Assembly: GCA_010093705.1 (NCBI GenBank) | Contig: MU006103.1 | Coordinates: 1-64,000, forward strand | Direction: 5' to 3' | DNA: 64,000 bases | From: Patellaria atrata CBS 101060 | Lineage: Eukaryota > Ascomycota > Dothideomycetes > Patellariales > Patellariaceae | Part shown: positions 55,198-64,000 of the stretch, piece after piece | Layout of the letters: the number at the start of each line of letters is the position of its first letter | Position numbering within the stretch: position 1 is the first letter of the stretch | Position numbers and translations under genes: made by a program | Notes under the pieces: generated by a model | What the model was told of the DNA's origin: nothing | What the model saw: the letters and a program-made list of their open reading frames with translations, nothing else | The model's database searches: none

Positions 55198-58100
55198 TCA
55201 AGCATACCCTTCCTTCGTCGCACTATTCGAGAACTCAAAATCCTCAACATTCATCCTCATAGCATTTACATTGACCCTCACCGTATCCTTGACGCACCTG
55301 TCGCAGAAACTATGCTCGCACGCCATGCACTTATCATAGAGCCTCAGGCTCATCGTGAACGGCCCATCCTTGCAACTACAGCAATACACCATGACCTCTT
55401 TCGTCCCTCTCGCCCGATAACCCCCAGCACTCCCATCGTGTTTCCGCTTCCTCGAGCTCCGCAAGCTCATGTCGCTGTTGAGAAGCACATCCGAGGGGTT
55501 CACATGCTGCGCACTCCCCTCTCCCGCCATCACAGACATCGACGCCGCTTCACTACTCCCGGGACTCTGAGCCTCGTCCTCATCAATGCTATTTCCGTCG
55601 TCGAAATTCTTCCTATCCATTTCCCTAGCCACTTGGCCTTTCGTCTTGTTCGCCTCAGCGCACCACCAGTCCCGCACGTTCCGGCCCTCCTTGAAGTGCG
55701 CGTCGATGTGGTTGAAGCGCTCATCCCACGCCGCGACGCCTTTATTCTTCAGCGGCACGATGGCACCGCAGAACCCGCACCAGAACCTACTCTGGCCATT
55801 CCTACCTATCCGTGACTCGCGGAGCTGTTCGTCGCGCGCGGCCTTCGTGGACAGCGCGTGGTCGTTCTTGAGGTGCGCGTCGAAGGATTCGCGGCTGTAG
55901 TAGAGTTTGGCGCAGACGGGTTTGGGGACTTTGGGGTTGGGTGTGGAGGAGGACGACGACGACGACGGGATAGAGCACCGCCACATCTCGATCTGGAAAT
56001 GCTGGCTGTTCTCGTGGCGCTTCCAGTCATTCTTGCTGCCGAAGGATTTTTTGCACGTCGGGAAGGTGCAGCCGTAGGGGCGCGTGTGGCGCTTCATGTG
56101 CTTTTTCATGTCGCATTTGCGCCGGATGAACTTGCTGCATTTCGGGCAGTGGTCTGTGGAGGAGGAGGTGCTGCTGATGGAGGAGCGCGGAGAAGACTTC
56201 GAGCGGCTGGGTTTGGCTTGTTTGAGGAGAGAGCGGAGTTTGCGGAGGAGGTCTTCGTCCTTGGGCGATTCGGTGGTGAGGTCTATTATCTCTGGCTTCT
56301 CACTCCTTTCGGGGGCGTTTTGGCCGTTTCCATTTCCTTGCTCTTGATTATCCTGCGAAATTGCTAGACATGATAGAGGACTGGGCTTGTGGACTTGTGA
56401 TGACTTTCGTCTACTCGGTTGTCTATGAATCGCGGCCCGAACAAGCTGGAGGATTTCCTCATCTATTTTGTCCCTTGATGATGTCTGTTGTTCCCTCTCA
56501 TGATTCGTAGGCGAAGCTTCTACAGATCCTGGTGACGCAAGTTCACTGAGTTGCCGATATTTAGGTGCATCTGTCTCCTCCGAATTCAGAGATGAGCCTA
56601 CAATAGGGGGTAAAATGTCCAGGTTCGATCCGTGCGTGCTTCTCGAGGAATAATCATGGATCACTACGTCGGCTAGTGTTGCCAGCGCGCCAGAGTCCGC
56701 AGAGCTGACGGTTTCACTGCGTTGAGGAAGTGGAGAAGGTTGTCTTATCTGGTCCAAAGTAGAGAGCTCTGGATCCCCCTGACCACACCCCCGGTCAGTT
56801 GGCATCTGTTCCGCCATGAGCAGGAGAGGAGATTCACCTATTGGAGCTCGAGCACCAGTTTCAGAGCGTTCCCAATCCTGGTTCATCGGATCTGACATGG
56901 TGTATGCCGGGGGAGAAACCATCACGGAGGGGTGTGCTTGACTTACATCTCTCCAGTCTTGATTAGGTAAGGCGGGGTTATCTCTAGAATAATCTGTGAA
57001 TGACGGCCCGGATTCATTATGTTCGGATCTTATTCTAGTCAGTGAATTGCAAAACGTGTGGAAAAGGGGGGTTTTACGCTCTGATCAAAGCCGAGCTATC
57101 GTATCCAGCGTGCATCTTTTCGACGTGTCCTCTGAAAAGATCAAGTCGTCTCCAAATTTGAACTTTGATTCCGCATTCCTCGGCGGCGCATTTCCATGAT
57201 GGTCCAGGAAAACTTCTCCTTTTCTCGTCTATGCGGTCTCTTCTTGCTATAGTACTGCTAATTCCAGCATCATCCGTAAGCGACCTGAAGGGGCTTTCTT
57301 CACATTCAGACCTTATTCTGTCAGCAAATGGTATGTTTTCTGGAAAGAGGGCCCTTTACTCTTTGATCAAAACTGTAATGTTATATTCAGAGTGCATTCT
57401 TTCAAGGTGTTGTTTAAAGTTATCAAGTCGCGGCCAGACTTTTTCTTTATTTTTACATCCTTCAGCGGCGCACTTCCAGAACTTACCCGCAAGCAGATTG
57501 TGTTTGCATCTTTTGTGTCGATGTAGATCATTAATGGTCGTAAACCCCTTCTCTTGGTTCGGACATCCGGGAATGTCACATTTCCACGGCTTATTATGCT
57601 TAAGGTCGTGCTTCCTGAGCAGCACTGTCAGAATACCATAAAGATTGTTGAATGGATTCTGACCTACTTCTTATCAGAGGGGCATTTCAGGGGTTCGCCA
57701 CATACTGAGCATGGATCTAAAAGAGGCTTGCGATGGGCCAAAGATCGCGGGCCATGGGGTTGAGACGACTTTGGTAGCTTTCTCCGTTTAGGCTGGGGTG
57801 TGGGTGGAGCAGTTGGTTCTTCACAGTGAAGGTCCTGGAAAGGGATATCCAATGGTGATTGACTGGGTGCAGGCTCGAGCTCTGAAGGGTCCACGCCCTG
57901 ATTAGATCTACCTCCAGTTATTTGGGTTCCGTAGCCAGAGTCCGAATATGGACCAGTATCATTACTTCCAAATTCAGATGGTGGATGGCTGCGGTAATCT
58001 GCAAAGCTGAAGTTAGGGCTTGAAAGAGGTTGCTGGAAAACGCCAGATTGGTGTGGATTCTGTGAGAAATATGCTGATCTTTGTGAGTCCCATGGTGCTT

Positions 58101-58542
58101 CAGCATCAGCTGCAAAGCGTTCGAGGGGATCTGTGTGAGTAGTGTTGTTCTTTAAAGAAACCTGTGGTCTAGTCCCATTGACCAACGCATCTAGACTCTC
58201 CAATTTTGGATCAATTTGCAAACTCCTTCGTGAAAATACATGAGGGGAGTTTGGCACAAATAATCGGTTATGTTGTATGGCTCCGGGAAATGGACTCCTA
58301 TCTTGGAAATCATTACTGGGTAGAGATCTGGTGTCTAAGGGCGGAAGTTGAGGTGTAGTTCTTGAGTGTACGAATGAACTTGGTGACCCTTGTGAAGATG
58401 AGAAAGGGGTTGGTGGACTTTGGGTAAAGTTCTGTGATACTGTTAGCTAGATTGACCATGTTCTCTCTGCCATTCTCGCAGAGTTTACACCTACAAAGTC
58501 GTAGTCATTGTTAAATTGAGCGTAGGGGTTATGAGTATACAT
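55198..58542 (-). CDS. Multi C2H2 zinc-finger protein with duplicated finger exon
   Basis: Exons 58495-58542, 57668-58431, 57360-57614, 57078-57317 and 55198-57034 give 1047 residues; introns 63, 53, 42 and 43 nt. Finger 1 forms across the second intron: CSVCGEPLKCPSDKK joined to KHDLKH (C-x2-C-x12-H-x3-H). Exon 3 ends with FWKCAAEGC...LERMHSEYN and exon 4 with SWKCAAEEC...VEKMHAGYD, an exon-level tandem copy. The fifth exon holds a SUMO-interaction-like EIIDLT, a three-finger module (about 730-826: CPKCSKFIRRKCDMKKHMKRH, CTFPTCKKSF with KNDWKRHENSQH, then CAKLYYSRESFDAHLKNDH) and a Cys-rich RING-like end (CCSC, CMACEHSFCDRC, about 984-1015). Probably a nuclear regulator; targets unknown. Shares the three-finger module with the next gene. 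Confidence 0.85.
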
Positions 58543-59763
58543 GTCCAGCAACTACTGGATGTATTAGCGACTGTACTATCCCCATACTAACGGTGCATGT
58601 CTATAGCAATAATATGACCATAGGGGAATATTCCATTCTCAAGAAGGCAATTCGGCGTTACACAGATCAGATGACAAAAGTTCAGATAGTATCGCGAATA
58701 TCATAACGAGTTTGTCCAAGATCGCGACATACCTAGAGACTATACATTCACTGGCAGCCTCAGTTTGAACGGTTCGCTCACGAGGCCAAAACTTTTTGCA
58801 GCAGACAACTTGGAGTCTTCTAAAGTGCGTCAGGACCTATGCATTAGTACTTAACAACTCCTCACCGCTCGGCGGCTCCCATGTTCTCTTCGTTCCACTG
58901 AGACCTTGCAACAGAGACGCCCGGTTTGATTGCAAGTTGGCAACACCCAGCAGATCGTATAGGTCTGCCGGAACGTCTTTTGAAAGCTCGATTTCCCCTT
59001 CCCTCGGCTCCTCATGCAAGCGCAGTAAGACGAAAACGGCGCGATGTTTAGGTCTAAGAACGAATCAAACCGTAAAAGGAAGAAGGACGACAGAGATGAG
59101 GCGGCCTAGTGTTGCAGCGATGCGCGAAATCCCGAAAATCAAGCGGCATGTGGAAGGATGAAAAAGAAGGCAATCAAATGTGGATGTTTTGCCTCATGGC
59201 TGCCTAGAGCTGCTCATGAGAAAGTGACCGGAGGCCGCCCATTCAGATCGAGCTTATCCGAAATAGCCCTTGGTGGGGTGGCTGTGTACTGATGACCTTA
59301 TTGATGTACAGAGTGCAAAAAGTAATAAATATATGCACGTAACCATCGTAACTGTGGGAGCATCCAATTGATAGTCATAGATTGATAGTATGGTGGAGTG
59401 ATGCCCAAGAACTCAGCGTACAAGTCGATATGGGATAGACTTCTTTACAGCCCCCACAAGTACGACTATATGCAAGCTTCGTGTCCATGAGCGCAAATGT
59501 ATAATTCTTGGATTCGAACTGATGGGTGTAACTACAATACTGTGAGCTCATGCAATAGGTTGAGCGTGCAGCAGTCGCAAAATGTGATAGCCAACCTTCT
59601 ATCTACTGTGCCGTCTCTGAAAATCCAGGGATATAGAACATGAAAAGAACAATAATCAGACGCCAAATCTATGCTCCAATACTGTCCTTAGTGACATCGA
59701 GACCCCTTCCCTCTATATACTCCTGTAAAAAGCCTCTTTACAAATACATATTGAATACCTTAA
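58543..59763. other. Promoter of the 1047-aa gene, no gene supported
   Basis: 1.2 kb. A plus frame at 58796-59161 (121 codons) and a minus frame at 58837-59019 (60 codons, natural-looking GEIELSKDVPADLYDLLGVA) overlap; neither has enough support to call. A small spliced minus-strand gene here is not excluded. Confidence 0.4.
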
Positions 59764-62700
59764 TCATTGCCCCCGGAAAAGAAAATCATGATGCTGCTGC
59801 TGCTGCTGCTGTTGTTGTTGATGAGGCTGTATGTATTGTGGTACTGCTTGGTATTGATTGTGATTAACTTGGGAATTAACATTCTGGTTATAACCTAGAC
59901 TGGATTGATCAACACCAGACATGCTCGTTGCCATTGATGTGCTTGACACGTTTGTTTGAAAGTAGGTAGATGGGAGATCGTTTCCGCCAAATGGAGTCGT
60001 GTCCACTGGAGAGGAATATACTTGTTGTTGTCCGTAAGCTGTTCTTATTGGTGTGATAGAAGGTACAAATCTCCCGTTGATGTTCGAACTATAGTTGCTG
60101 TGCCCTTCCTGAGCTATGAAAGCATTTGCTGGTAAAGTTTGCGGTTTTGAGGGAACGTTTAAACCTGGATATGAATGAATGGCGTAGTTAGTTTCGGCCT
60201 GGACGGGATATGAATAATTTGATTGCTGTGCGGCGGTTTGTGGTTTGTAATTGCTAACAAATTGTGGAGGCGGATAAGTGTGCATACTTCCGGCTGATAC
60301 TGGAGTCGAGGAGCCTGTGCCAAAAGGAGTATATCCGACGGTCAGATTTGTCCTAGAGGTAGGATTTGAGGATGAAATGTTGTACTGAGGTAGGTAACCT
60401 GTTGAGTGCGCTGAAGGATTTTGTGCAGTTTTTGCGACAGGAGAAACGGATGAATATGGAAGCGCATCGATAGGGGAAATAATAGTATCAGCACTGATCT
60501 GTCTTTGATCAACTAGTGTTAGAATCGGCATGCTAATCTGTTCCATATGTTTTGCCAAATGAACGGTCAACTTCTTCCAGCTATTGCAAATGTTACCACA
60601 GAATCTGCAACGTTCGTCTTTTGGCTGCTTAGTGGTATCACGGCGACAGCTTTCAACCCTGTCCCATACCTCATCTGAAGCGGTTCGTGGACCATCTCGA
60701 GCTACTGCATTGGCTGTCTTCCCTGTCCGCGCTTTGGGCTCTGGGATTTTGTGCTCGCGAACAAGATGCTGTACAAAGTTGTCTTTTCTGTAACATGTAT
60801 GAGTGCATTCGCCATAATTGCAGGTCCAATTCTCTAGCTGTCTGTGGCGTTCATTCTCGTGTCTAACCCAATCAGCTTTCCGTTTGAATGACTTAGGTTC
60901 TCCACAACTAGGGAATGTGCAAGTGAAGGGCTGGACGTCCTCGTGGACGTGCTTCGTCCAATCTGATGGTTTGTAGAATTTCTTGACCTTAAAGCAAAGT
61001 GGGCATTCGAATTCGGCAGGTAGTCTCTTCACGGGTGGTAAGGGCACTCCGGCGGGAAATTGTGCTGCAACTATGGTTCCTTCACTGGTAACTTCAATAT
61101 CTTCGTCAGAACAGCCAGGCTGTATGATCTGGAAACCTATGAACGGTGCTTCCGAGTCTTTGTTGGTAACACGGGGTGGAAGAGCTACTGAAGAACCTCC
61201 TAGAGCGGTACAGAATTTACCAGATGAACATTTACCATTCCTGATGGCTTTCATATGCTTAACGCGGAATTCCAACAATCTTTTGTACCGCCTTATTTGT
61301 TCTTGAGTGATCCTTTCAATCATATACACTTCTAATCGTGGATTGAGTTCCCGGGCGTGGTCCTTGAAGCCCTCTAAAGTGGGAATGATGGGATCGGAGC
61401 GAACGGTAAGATCCATCGTAATAGCATCTTGCCCTAAAGCGTCATCGTCATTATCATCATCGCTATCTTTCGCGTTTGAGGGTTGCATTGGAGGCTTTTC
61501 GGGATCATTTGGTGTGGCAAGCGCAAGCATAGGCGGACCTCCGTGCTTTTCCATGAGCTCTTTCAGACCTTTCCCTTTGCCAATATCACTTCGACTTCGA
61601 CTTCGCCTGATCACATTCTTAGCCGAATTCCACGCGCCTGATGGCGTAGTCGTGGTAACAGCACTTCCGAGAGTCCCCTCCTTGGAGGAACTAGACAGAT
61701 TTGTATCGATACGAGGAGATTTAGGCCGTCCCCAACTTCCTACGCGTTTGGGTGCGATACTGGCCGTGGGTGACAATGTCAAATCCTTCTCTGTCGGCAA
61801 GGTGCCTTTCCTTTTAAGTACATTACTGCTATTGGTCCTTTTAGGTAGAATGTTATCTAGGAAGCTGCCTCGTCGTTCTCGTTTGGGTTCCTTGGGTTTA
61901 AGTCTTTCTGGTTCTGGAATCAGCTGTCTCGAAATGCCACCAGAAGCATAGACGCTCCCAATCTCAGACTCTGAGCGTCGACGTGCTGAACCCAGTGTTG
62001 CTGCAAGAGATGCCGTCTCGATGTCTCTGGCTCGCTGCCAGAATTTCATCATTGCAGCATTTGATGTAGGAGGTTGATACCGGCCACCGTGAGGTGCAAG
62101 GGCAGTTGTCGCATCTATCCATGGGCGGGTCACACTACTATCGGGAATGTTCGAATCTTGAGTGGATTTAGATGGGAAATATCCGCTATCCTCATCTAGA
62201 TACTCAACTTCTACATCCGCCGGGGGAGAGTCTGGTTGATCGTCCGCATCATTATCATAATCTTCTCCAAAATCACTCCTTTCATCGATGTAAAGGCCAG
62301 GGCCAGGAATCTTTGAGTCATCATAAATCATAGTTTGCACATCAATCCCCGAGGTCCCATTAAAAGTTTCACGAATAGCTACGTCATTCGCACTTTTCGC
62401 TCTACGTCTATTCACGATCTTCTTAGAACGTACTCCTGGGTCTGGTGGTGGAGGCTCTCCAGTCTCACTGCCAACCTTACTTCGTGTGAGCCACTCAGCA
62501 ACCTCAAGCTTCTTCTCATCAGCTTTTCGTTGTTCTTCTTGTTCCTTGAGTGTAGGCACATAAACATCTGCTAGTTGATGTCTCGTGTCCGGGTCGAGTC
62601 CTGCCTGACCTGAGCTGGATGGTATTCGCCATGAACCATCATCATTCCGAAGTGTGGGCTGGACAACATGAGCAAGCTCTGATGTTGATGTGGTAAGATC

Positions 62701-63756
62701 AATAGTTGGTTCTAGTTGCTCTTCTTCGTCTGAAGAATCATCAACTGGATACGGTGAGAGATGAGTTCCGGATCTTTTACTACCATGACTTCGTTTGCTC
62801 CGACTCCGGTTCATCGAGCCTCTGGAGGGTGACTCTTCGCGACTATAATTCTCGACACGAACAATAGGGCTCACAAGGTGTGCAGCCATGATCGGTCCAC
62901 TTGCAAGCGAACTACTTGCTGGACTTTCAGTACGGGCTGGACTGTGTTGCTGCTTGTTGCTCGTAACCAGACGTGCATTTAAGGGAGCATTTGCTAGCAT
63001 GGAACCATTGGTCTGAAAAGGGTCGGCTGGCGGTAACTGGGTCGTAGTGGCGTGTGGAGGTGATGAGAAGGACTCATTTTTTAGTCCAGGGCTTGAAGTA
63101 TTTGTCAGGCTTGGAGACAATAGTTGGGATCCAGAATATACTGACGCTGGCGGGATGTGGTGAGTGCTTTGATACTGGAGGGAAGAAGTGTCGTTCATGT
63201 CACTAATTTGAGTACTAGTGGTCAAATAATTGTTATCGTAATCGCTTGGATTTGTGTCGTCGAGGTTAAGCATTGGGCCAAATTGGGTGTCAAGAAATTG
63301 ATCATCGAATGTCGGGGTGGTGTAATGACTATTGTAATCCGCGTAATTAGGGTCAGATAGATATCCTTCAGAGCTCAACTGTTCTGTAATCGAACCCGAT
63401 GGCGAAAAGGTTGATTGAGCTTGAGATAAAGGGATCATATCCGGTTGTTGCAAATAATTGTTTGACTGAGAAAGGAAATTCTGGTTTGCTAGATCGGATG
63501 CAGTGAAAGCGTATGAATTTTCAGACTGAGAAATGCCTTGCACTCTGCCATTGGGATCAGTGAAATCCCCTTGTGGGAAACTATGGATATCCATCGAAGG
63601 ATTCTGGTTCCCCGTAAAGGACAAACTAGCGGACGGATCCGCCGGAAAATGACTCTCTAGAGCTTGGTCGGGAATGAAGTTGATATTCTGGTGGTTGGAG
63701 TTCTGATGTAAACGCTCATGGCTGTTCTGCCTCTTGGTATTCATTTGAGCTGACAT
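59764..63756 (-). CDS. Large C2H2 zinc-finger protein with polyglutamine tail
   Basis: Single exon, 1330 residues. N-terminal 300 residues are Asn/Gln/Ser/Pro-rich, typical of fungal activation regions. Residues 340-355 hold an acidic stretch and EPTIDLTTS, a SUMO-interaction-like motif. Basic patches follow (SKKIVNRRRAKSAN, KERRGSFLDN). The finger block lies at about 915-1070: CPLCFKVKKFYKPSDWTKH, CTFPSCGEPKSFKRKADW then RHENERH, NWTCNYGEC with HLVREH, and later CRFCGNICNSWKKLTVHLAK with a final H. The C-terminus is Ser/Thr/Gln-rich and ends with a run of nine glutamines before HHDFLFRGQ. Probably a transcription factor; the CTFP...DWxRHEN module is shared with the 1047-aa neighbour. Confidence 0.88.
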   Translation of the reverse strand: MSAQMNTKRQNSHERLHQNSNHQNINFIPDQALESHFPADPSASLSFTGNQNPSMDIHSFPQGDFTDPNGRVQGISQSENSYAFTASDLANQNFLSQSNNYLQQPDMIPLSQAQSTFSPSGSITEQLSSEGYLSDPNYADYNSHYTTPTFDDQFLDTQFGPMLNLDDTNPSDYDNNYLTTSTQISDMNDTSSLQYQSTHHIPPASVYSGSQLLSPSLTNTSSPGLKNESFSSPPHATTTQLPPADPFQTNGSMLANAPLNARLVTSNKQQHSPARTESPASSSLASGPIMAAHLVSPIVRVENYSREESPSRGSMNRSRSKRSHGSKRSGTHLSPYPVDDSSDEEEQLEPTIDLTTSTSELAHVVQPTLRNDDGSWRIPSSSGQAGLDPDTRHQLADVYVPTLKEQEEQRKADEKKLEVAEWLTRSKVGSETGEPPPPDPGVRSKKIVNRRRAKSANDVAIRETFNGTSGIDVQTMIYDDSKIPGPGLYIDERSDFGEDYDNDADDQPDSPPADVEVEYLDEDSGYFPSKSTQDSNIPDSSVTRPWIDATTALAPHGGRYQPPTSNAAMMKFWQRARDIETASLAATLGSARRRSESEIGSVYASGGISRQLIPEPERLKPKEPKRERRGSFLDNILPKRTNSSNVLKRKGTLPTEKDLTLSPTASIAPKRVGSWGRPKSPRIDTNLSSSSKEGTLGSAVTTTTPSGAWNSAKNVIRRSRSRSDIGKGKGLKELMEKHGGPPMLALATPNDPEKPPMQPSNAKDSDDDNDDDALGQDAITMDLTVRSDPIIPTLEGFKDHARELNPRLEVYMIERITQEQIRRYKRLLEFRVKHMKAIRNGKCSSGKFCTALGGSSVALPPRVTNKDSEAPFIGFQIIQPGCSDEDIEVTSEGTIVAAQFPAGVPLPPVKRLPAEFECPLCFKVKKFYKPSDWTKHVHEDVQPFTCTFPSCGEPKSFKRKADWVRHENERHRQLENWTCNYGECTHTCYRKDNFVQHLVREHKIPEPKARTGKTANAVARDGPRTASDEVWDRVESCRRDTTKQPKDERCRFCGNICNSWKKLTVHLAKHMEQISMPILTLVDQRQISADTIISPIDALPYSSVSPVAKTAQNPSAHSTGYLPQYNISSSNPTSRTNLTVGYTPFGTGSSTPVSAGSMHTYPPPQFVSNYKPQTAAQQSNYSYPVQAETNYAIHSYPGLNVPSKPQTLPANAFIAQEGHSNYSSNINGRFVPSITPIRTAYGQQQVYSSPVDTTPFGGNDLPSTYFQTNVSSTSMATSMSGVDQSSLGYNQNVNSQVNHNQYQAVPQYIQPHQQQQQQQQQHHDFLFRGQ

Positions 63757-64000
63757 ATTGGTAACTGATAAATTGGCAACAACAGCCTAGACGCTCATTA
63801 CTGTACAATACCTATTTGATTTCATTGTAAGTAAACACCAGGGATTTATATTCAACATTAGAGAGGGAGTATGTACCAGGTATAAGTTCGATCATCTGCG
63901 ACTCATATTACGGCGCCATTCGAGGGGCACGAGGGGGCACGAGGGGGCACGACGTCTATTAAGCGGGACGCGAAACTGAATCACCACGAGAGAAAGAGGA
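63757..64000. promoter_or_regulatory. Upstream region with G-rich direct repeats
   Basis: 5' flank of the 1330-aa gene. 63921-63950 contains three direct copies of GAGGGGGCAC (the first one base shorter), the kind of CCCCT-like site that fungal stress C2H2 factors recognise. Whether it acts as such is inference. Confidence 0.5.

Noticed and set aside
57356-58257. Separate small finger genes at 57356-57625 and 57664-58257, apart from the 575-codon frame at 55198
   Set aside because: Splice sites in phase join all of them and complete the first finger, so one gene is the better model.
58796-59161. 121-codon plus frame and 60-codon minus frame
   Set aside because: Overlapping and unsupported; the minus one looks natural but lacks a start and upstream exon that I can define.

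Overview
The window is nuclear DNA of a filamentous ascomycete (Pezizomycotina; a Leotiomycete such as a Botrytis/Sclerotinia relative is my best guess, not proven). The evidence is many short introns (mostly 42-110 nt, GT-AG, often with a CTAAC/CTGAC-like branch site), fungal-only families (DUF2406, 2EXR, Kre9/Knh1-like GPI proteins, H+-ATPase, fungal NLR) and fungal retroelements. Exon models below were assembled by hand from splice signals and reading-frame continuity; each gives an uninterrupted protein unless stated.

Layout. 1-5.6 kb is a nest of retroelements: a Ty3/Gypsy-type element running off the left edge, a 5'-truncated Tad-like LINE, and a second Ty3/Gypsy-type element into which the LINE has landed. 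Both LTR elements carry a signature of Tf1-type self-priming. 5.6-9.8 kb holds a 13-bp minisatellite and the decayed remains of a fungal NLR (NB-ARC) gene. From 9.8 to 50.9 kb the DNA is ordinary core genome: FUN30-type remodeller, VMA21, DUF2406 protein, ribosomal stalk protein P0, RNA polymerase III subunit RPC25/RPC8, a small Myb-like protein, a CitE-like lyase, TVP23, two related Kre9-like wall proteins, cytoplasmic dynein intermediate chain, ATP synthase subunit e, a coiled-coil membrane protein, CGR1, a mitochondrial ornithine-type carrier, PXMP4, a 2EXR protein, a P-type H+-ATPase and a protein with two C-terminal zinc fingers. Several pairs are head to head with 300-470 bp between start codons (FUN30/VMA21, P0/RPC25, CitE/TVP23, dynein IC/ATP synthase e).

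From 49 kb to the right edge the region is rich in C2H2 zinc-finger genes: the 578-aa protein just mentioned, a small two-finger gene, a decayed relative, a frameshifted relative, a 1047-aa gene with a tandemly duplicated finger exon, and a 1330-aa gene that shares a finger module with its neighbour. This local family is the most unusual host-gene feature of the window. I found no intact tRNA, no rRNA and no CRISPR array; one degenerate tRNA-like Pol III-type unit is present near 24.8 kb.
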